DNA from: Gemmataceae bacterium
GTDB lineage: Bacteria; Planctomycetota; Planctomycetia; Gemmatales; Gemmataceae
DNA: 11,126 bases
NCBI GenBank assembly: GCA_017853285.1
Contig: JAFMJU010000077.1
Location: forward strand, 1-11,126
Direction: 5' to 3'
Shown: positions 7,196 through 11,126 of the stretch, one piece after another
Numbering within the stretch: the first letter of the stretch is position 1
How the letters are laid out: every line of letters starts with the position of its first letter
The notes under the pieces: model-generated
What the model saw: the letters and a program-made list of their open reading frames with translations, nothing else
The model's database searches: none
Told to the model about the DNA's origin: nothing
Position numbers and translations under genes: made by a program

Positions 7196-7636
7196 ATGGC
7201 CATGACAATCGAGCAGGTGCGCGACGATTTCGGGAAGCGGCTGCAAGCCCGCCCCGCCGGAGACCGATACCTCGACCGCCCGTGGGAACGGGAGGCATTG
7301 CGGTTCGCCCTGGGAAACGGTGTGACGGTGGACATCGCCCGCCAGGCACTGATTGAAATGTGCCAGGACCGCGGGTTTCTGCTGGAAAGCACCGTTCTAA
7401 GGGACGCGCGGCATCGCCTTTCGGTTCGGGCTGCCGCCAACCAGAAAATCGATGAGCGGGAATTCGGCGAGGTGACCGCGGCCATCCGGGAAAAACTGGG
7501 CGATCGGCTGGAGGAGACCACCATCCACCGGATGCTGTGCGAGATCATCGACGACAACCAGTACCCTGTTCACAAGGGACTGTTTGGGGAAAACCGCTGG
7601 TATGAAAAGGTCCGAAATTCCGCAGGCCTGGAATAA
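7196..7636 (+). CDS. Hypothetical small helical protein
   Basis: 146 residues; I do not recognise the family. The sequence is mostly charged helix: an N-terminal helix (MTIEQVRDDFGKRLQ), a helix-turn region around residues 30-60 with VTVDIARQALIEMC, and a C-terminal acidic section (REFGEVTAAIREKLGDRL) ending in ENRWYEKVRNSAG. There is no signal peptide, membrane segment or known catalytic motif. The ATG at 7196 is chosen for its ribosome binding site; a second ATG at 7202 is also possible. The gene is separated from the selenoprotein gene by a strong terminator, so it must have its own promoter somewhere in 7117-7180; I see no convincing boxes there. It ends 11 bases from the oppositely oriented HAD gene. 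The arrangement of short helices could suit a DNA- or protein-binding role, but that is speculation. Confidence 0.72.
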   Translation: MAMTIEQVRDDFGKRLQARPAGDRYLDRPWEREALRFALGNGVTVDIARQALIEMCQDRGFLLESTVLRDARHRLSVRAAANQKIDEREFGEVTAAIREKLGDRLEETTIHRMLCEIIDDNQYPVHKGLFGENRWYEKVRNSAGLE

Positions 7637-7647
7637 GGGCCGGGATT

Positions 7648-8346
7648 TCACCCGACCGTTTCCCGAACCGGCTTTCGGGCAGCCCGGCTCAGTTGATCAG
7701 CCAAGCCCGACAGACATTCCGGCCCACGCACCAGCAATCCTTGCAATCCGGCCCGTACCGGTGCCTCCAGGTCATTGATCGGATCGTCCCCCACCAGCAG
7801 GATGGATTTGGCGGGCAAACCAACCTCCGCAACCAGGTGGTCGTAAAAACGGCCGGCTGGCTTCCGCCACCCCACCTCGGAACTGATCACCCAATGACGG
7901 ACGCGGCTCAGGCACGGAAACCCCGCGCTGACCGATCGCAAGCGCTCATCAAAGTTGGATGCGACACCCAACACCAAGCCAAGCCCATCCAGGGTTTCCA
8001 ACACACCCTCCAACCCGGGGCTGAGTACCCAATTGCCCGGGTCGCCAAAATGCGCGTGCAACTGGCGGAAGCATCCCTCGGGGTCTGCCACGTCCGGCAG
8101 GCATTCCGCCACCACCCCACGCCATCGGACCTCCTCCGCTTCCTCGTTCGTACGGTGGCCTTCCCCCGCAAACCGGTCTTCTTGAAGGGCGAATGCGGTT
8201 TTGATGCGAGCGCGAACCTCCTGAAGCGAAAGCCGGGAACCAAACCGCATCCCGGTGGTCCAATAAGCCTCGGCCACCCCCGGGGCTGGATGGAGAATGG
8301 TCCCCACCGCATCAAAAAAAACCGCCCGAACCTGTTGCAACGGCAT
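7648..8346 (-). CDS. HAD-superfamily hydrolase (HAD-IA, REG-2/HDHD3-like)
   Basis: 232-residue soluble hydrolase that probably removes phosphate from a small metabolite; the substrate cannot be told from sequence. Counting from the ATG at 8346: motif I FFDAVGTIL with nucleophile Asp12, a helical cap at about 22-110, motif II VASN with Ser130, motif III Lys162 (RKPAGRFY), and motif IV VGDDPINDLEAP with Asp187, Asp188 and Asp192. The DxD of motif I reads D-A-V, so the usual second Asp (general acid/base) is Val; this DAVGT form occurs in REG-2/HDHD3-like members. The start is uncertain: the frame extends to ATG 8382 and GTG 8430, but the domain begins just after 8346 and the extra N-terminus looks uninformative. 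It is convergent with the 146-residue gene and divergent from dapA, so it is a single-gene unit. Confidence 0.88.
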   Translation of the reverse strand: MPLQQVRAVFFDAVGTILHPAPGVAEAYWTTGMRFGSRLSLQEVRARIKTAFALQEDRFAGEGHRTNEEAEEVRWRGVVAECLPDVADPEGCFRQLHAHFGDPGNWVLSPGLEGVLETLDGLGLVLGVASNFDERLRSVSAGFPCLSRVRHWVISSEVGWRKPAGRFYDHLVAEVGLPAKSILLVGDDPINDLEAPVRAGLQGLLVRGPECLSGLADQLSRAARKPVRETVG

Positions 8347-8548
8347 GTCCCCTGTATTTCCCGAACCGGAAACCAAACCCATTAAACCAAAATTCCCCAA
8401 ATATCCCCTTTTTCTAATCAAACAGCTCACCCCGCTGGAAAGCCCCGAAATGGCCTCGGAAAACCTGTTCCCAAGGGCAACCGGCCTTCCCCTAAAGCCT
8501 GACTCCTTGGACCCAGCCCTGCTATCCTGTAGCTATATCTTTAAGCTT

Positions 8549-8584
8549 CGAGGCAAGGTCTCGTTGGGGCCTTGCAGGTTTTTT
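8549..8584 (+). terminator. Terminator-like hairpin in the dapA leader, possible attenuator
   Basis: GCAAGG (8553-8558) pairs with CCTTGC (8570-8575), and the inner TCTC (8559-8562) pairs with GGGG (8566-8569) through two G-T pairs, giving a 10-bp stem. Six T follow after AGG (8579-8584), then TTTT at 8587-8590. An alternative stem, CGAG (8549-8552) with CTCG (8560-8563), would break the terminator. No + strand gene lies upstream for about 900 bases, so the hairpin must act on the dapA transcript itself or end a short RNA. Confidence 0.5.
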
Positions 8585-8608
8585 CGTTTTGTGCATACGC
8601 CGGTAGAC

Positions 8609-8613
8609 GGGGA
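8609..8613 (+). promoter_or_regulatory. Ribosome binding site of dapA
   Basis: GGGGA is 8 bases before the ATG at 8622 but only 2 bases before the ATG at 8616, so 8622 is the preferred start. Confidence 0.6.
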
Positions 8614-8621
8614 AAATGGTC

Positions 8622-9515
8622 ATGGCAGCCACCAAAGGGGAGCAGTTCGCGGGTTTGACAGTGGCGGTGGTCACCCCGTTCAAGGACGGAGAGGTGGATT
8701 ACAAGGCGCTGGAAAAACTGGTGGACTTTCATGTCGAGCAGGGGACGAACTGCCTCGCCCCGGTGGGAACCACCGGTGAATCCCCCACCCTGGACCATGA
8801 AGAGCACGAAAAGGTGATAGCCACGGTGGTCCAGAGGGCCGCCGGCAAGTTGAGGGTGATGGCCGGAACCGGCTCCAACAGCACGCGCGAGGCGGTCCGC
8901 TTGACCAAATACGCGGCCAAGGCGGGTGCGGATGGCGCCCTGATGGTGGGCCCCTACTACAACAAGCCCACCCAGGAAGGGTATTACCAGCACTTCAAGG
9001 CTGTGGGCGACGCGGTGGGTTTACCCATCGTTCTTTACAACATCCCCGGTCGCACCGCCTCCAACATCCTTCCTGAAACCATCGCCCGATTGGCCGAACA
9101 CCCTGCGATTGTCGCCATCAAGGAGGCCACCGGTTCCCTGGATCAGGCCAGCCAGATCCTGTCCACCACCAATCTCACCCTGCTGAGCGGGGATGACAGC
9201 CTCACCCTACCCCTGATGTCCATTGGGGGCAGGGGAATCGTTTCGGTGGTGGGCAATATCGTCCCCGGCGACATGCTCGCCCTGGTGAAGGCGGTAAACG
9301 ACAGCAACCTGAAAGAGGCCTGCCGTCTGCACCACAAGATGTTCAATCTGGCGCGTGACCTCCTGGGAATCGCCACCAATCCCATCCCGGTGAAAACCGC
9401 CATGCGCCTTTTGGGTAGGGATACCGGGGAACTGCGGCTTCCCCTCACCCCGCTGGATGACGCGGGGGTTGCCAAGGTGAAAAAAGCCCTTCAGTCTTAC
9501 GGCCTGTTGGGCTGA
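8622..9515 (+). CDS. dapA: 4-hydroxy-tetrahydrodipicolinate synthase
   Basis: Condenses pyruvate with aspartate-semialdehyde, the first committed step to diaminopimelate and lysine. It is a cytoplasmic (beta/alpha)8 barrel of the DapA/N-acetylneuraminate lyase family. Of 297 residues from ATG 8622, recognisable sites are the GTTGE motif with Thr50-Thr51, the PYYNKPTQEG segment with Tyr113, catalytic Tyr139 and Arg144 in LYNIPGR, and Schiff-base Lys167 in AIKEATGS. The length is normal for the family. An ATG two codons earlier (8616) is too close to the ribosome binding site. It is transcribed alone: the HAD gene upstream is divergent and the downstream gene is convergent, overlapping its last 19 bases. 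A terminator-like hairpin lies between the probable promoter region and the start. I see no lysine riboswitch. Confidence 0.97.
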   Translation: MAATKGEQFAGLTVAVVTPFKDGEVDYKALEKLVDFHVEQGTNCLAPVGTTGESPTLDHEEHEKVIATVVQRAAGKLRVMAGTGSNSTREAVRLTKYAAKAGADGALMVGPYYNKPTQEGYYQHFKAVGDAVGLPIVLYNIPGRTASNILPETIARLAEHPAIVAIKEATGSLDQASQILSTTNLTLLSGDDSLTLPLMSIGGRGIVSVVGNIVPGDMLALVKAVNDSNLKEACRLHHKMFNLARDLLGIATNPIPVKTAMRLLGRDTGELRLPLTPLDDAGVAKVKKALQSYGLLG

Positions 9516-11126
9516 TTGATCGGCTGGGGCTGCCCGGCTCCGGCAGGGATCGGTGCCCCGATGGGCATGGGGGCACCAGCCGGTGTCGGATCGGGCATCG
9601 GCGTTCCCGTGACAGCCGGCACGGGAACCGGCAGGGATTTGGGCGCGGTGCCCGGATCGTTCGGGTCCAGCAGTGGCTCAATCTTCACATCGTCGAAGTA
9701 GGCGGTTCCAAGGCCGGTGAGGGCCAGTGTCACGTGAATCCTGCCGCTTTCAGGCACCTCGCGGAAGAGTGTGACCTGCCGCCAACCGGGCGTGCGGTGA
9801 AGGCGAACCGCCATCGGTTCCCCGGCCCCTGAATCAAAGAACAAGGCACCATCCCCGGTACCTGCCAGGGGCTGCGGAATCTGCACCCAGGCGCTGATGC
9901 GCACCGGCATGCCGGGAGGCAACTGCATAGCAGGGGAGTGGATGGCGACCAGCGCCCGTTCCAGCGCCGCGGGTGAATTCTTCGGGTCCTTCGGCTGGAT
10001 GCGCAGCATCAGGCTCTGCTTGCCGCCGTGGGAATTGTTGTCCACACGCCGGGCCCCCACCACCACCGGATCCAGGGTGGCGTCTTCCTGCACGGTCCAC
10101 CCGGGCAGGTTGACGTCGGGTGAAGCCTCGAAATCGCCGCCGGGAAGCACATTCTCGGTCATGCGCATCGAACGCATGCGATCCATGAACTGCCAGTGCC
10201 TTGCCAGTGTGTTGAAACTGCCCGACCAGGGCGTGGCCAGCGGCGTGTCCAGTTCGCGCATGGCCTTTTCCCAGTGGGTCCGCATCAGGATGCGGAGCGG
10301 GCGCATCACGCGCTGTGCCTCGGCGTAGGCGTCGTTGTGTTCCCCGTTGCGCCGGTAGGCGGCGCTTTGCTCGAGGGATTTCTGCGCCCTGTCCAACAAC
10401 GGCTCCGCGTCCACCTCACCGTGGCCGATTTGCTTCAGGTCGGCCACGACGGTGCGCACCTTGGTGAGGGTCTCGGAGGCCTGGTCATAAGACCACTGGG
10501 CGGCGGTGCGGGCCACGCGGCGCTGCTGTTCCTGAAACCGCACGACCGGCCCGGTCGGGCCCAGGTCGGAGGTCACCACGGCCGCTGTGGCCATGTGAAA
10601 ATCTCGGAACAGGATCTCCATGCCACCAGCCTTGCGCTGCCATGGGAGAGAGCGCACGCCTCCCGGGCTGACCTCCCAGGCGCTGGTGCCCACGGGCACA
10701 TGGGGCACGACCACCTTCAGGGCGCCGGCGGCCCCCTGGGCGGGCACGAATTGGGTGTGATCGCCGAACCAAACCGGCATCACCAAATAATGCTTGTCGC
10801 AACGCAACACGGCGGCCTTCACCTGGGGATGGGAAGTATCCACCCAGCGCGGTTCCTCGCCGGTGACGAGCAACGGCTCCAGCAGGCTGATTTCCAGGTT
10901 CAGCAATGCCAGCGCCAGCAGGCGGTCGCGTCCGGAATGGCTGTCGGCCAGGAATTTGTCGGACCAGTAGCCGATACCCCGCATGCCTGACCCGATGGCG
11001 ATGTAGGTCATCAAACGCACCTGCTCGGGCGTCGGACCGACAGGCTCCTGAAAATCCGCGCCGGGTTCCCGCCGGTAGGCAGTTTTCACATACCAGTCCG
11101 GCAGGTGGGTCTGGATCCAGGTCCAG
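9497..11126 (-). CDS. C-terminal part of a large glycoside-hydrolase-like protein with carbohydrate-binding-type domain (5' partial)
   Basis: 542 residues are visible; the frame is open to the right edge, so the start and any signal peptide lie outside. Order in the visible part: the end of a possible TIM-barrel-like domain (WTWIQTHLPDWY at the edge, then PTPEQVRLMTYIAIGSGMRG and GYWSDKFLADS); a beta-rich section (about 90-190); a helical section (about 195-305); a beta-sandwich starting near ENVLPGGDFE and ending FDDVKIEPL, which resembles carbohydrate-binding jelly-roll modules; and a tail of about 50 residues rich in Pro, Ala, Gly and Met. The barrel resembles glycoside-hydrolase-type proteins seen in planctomycetes, from memory; catalytic residues cannot be assigned from this fragment. 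The tail is probably disordered. Its stop codon (TAA read on this strand, 9497-9499) lies inside dapA. The carbohydrate role is an inference. Confidence 0.85.
   Translation of the reverse strand, partial: WTWIQTHLPDWYVKTAYRREPGADFQEPVGPTPEQVRLMTYIAIGSGMRGIGYWSDKFLADSHSGRDRLLALALLNLEISLLEPLLVTGEEPRWVDTSHPQVKAAVLRCDKHYLVMPVWFGDHTQFVPAQGAAGALKVVVPHVPVGTSAWEVSPGGVRSLPWQRKAGGMEILFRDFHMATAAVVTSDLGPTGPVVRFQEQQRRVARTAAQWSYDQASETLTKVRTVVADLKQIGHGEVDAEPLLDRAQKSLEQSAAYRRNGEHNDAYAEAQRVMRPLRILMRTHWEKAMRELDTPLATPWSGSFNTLARHWQFMDRMRSMRMTENVLPGGDFEASPDVNLPGWTVQEDATLDPVVVGARRVDNNSHGGKQSLMLRIQPKDPKNSPAALERALVAIHSPAMQLPPGMPVRISAWVQIPQPLAGTGDGALFFDSGAGEPMAVRLHRTPGWRQVTLFREVPESGRIHVTLALTGLGTAYFDDVKIEPLLDPNDPGTAPKSLPVPVPAVTGTPMPDPTPAGAPMPIGAPIPAGAGQPQPINQPNRP

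Noticed and set aside
6427..7557. 376-codon open frame on the minus strand across the selenoprotein gene
   Set aside because: It runs through a strong terminator and two supported genes in antisense and has low-information composition.
8507..8539. dapA promoter with TTGGAC (8507-8512) and TAGCTA or TATATC
   Set aside because: Either the -10 match is poor (17-base spacer) or the spacer is too long (21 bases), so no promoter call is made.
8431..8621. Lysine riboswitch upstream of dapA
   Set aside because: I could not find the conserved junction motifs or the multi-helix layout; only a single terminator-like hairpin is supported.
10196..10990. 264-codon open frame on the plus strand opposite the glycoside-hydrolase-like gene
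   Set aside because: It is His/Gly/Val-rich shadow sequence; the minus-strand frame is longer, continues to the window edge and has domain-like structure.
1..11126. tRNA, rRNA, CRISPR array, insertion sequence or attachment site
   Set aside because: No cloverleaf, regularly spaced repeat, transposase frame or flanking inverted repeat was seen on either strand.

Overview
The window reads like a piece of a GC-rich Planctomycetes chromosome, perhaps from the Gemmatales or a relative; the rank below phylum is a guess. The reasons are the kinds of proteins present: a soluble-looking AAA-M41 ATPase beside a RavA-type MoxR, a small secreted CxxC-type protein of a family I associate with planctomycetes, and a large secreted-type protein with a glycoside-hydrolase-like core and Pro/Ala-rich tail. 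No ribosomal or marker gene is available to prove it.

Region 1 (about 1-6371, + strand) is one likely operon of four genes separated by 37-48 bases. It encodes an AAA+ ATPase fused to an intact M41 zinc peptidase (FtsH-like, cut by the left edge), a 90-residue protein, a 1141-residue two-part protein with a charged linker and a helical C-terminal half, and a RavA/MoxR-type AAA+ ATPase. The combination matches what comparative genomics has described as FtsH-vWA-MoxR ('FtsH ternary') NTP-dependent conflict systems. The expected vWA gene is not in the window and would lie to the left. Function here is inferred from composition, not shown.

Region 2 (about 6373-7116, + strand) is a single-gene unit with a possible promoter, a good ribosome binding site and a strong intrinsic terminator. 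Its reading frame has a signal peptide, then an in-frame TGA at 6655-6657 that makes a Cys-Leu-Val-TGA motif, then 128 more codons. A 14-bp bulged hairpin begins 17 bases after the TGA. I interpret this as an exported redox selenoprotein (CxxU) with a bacterial SECIS element. Ordinary gene calling would cut it to 120 residues or call it a pseudogene. It is the most notable item in the window.

Region 3 (about 7181-9515) holds an unrecognised 146-residue helical protein (+), a HAD-family hydrolase (-, convergent with it), and dapA (+), whose leader contains a terminator-like hairpin that could act as an attenuator.

Region 4 (9497 to the right edge, - strand) is the C-terminal 542 residues of a large protein with a possible glycoside-hydrolase-like barrel, a helical section, a carbohydrate-binding-type beta-sandwich and a Pro/Ala/Met-rich tail. 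Its stop codon lies inside the end of dapA, giving a 19-base tail-to-tail overlap. I see no tRNA, rRNA, insertion sequence or CRISPR array.
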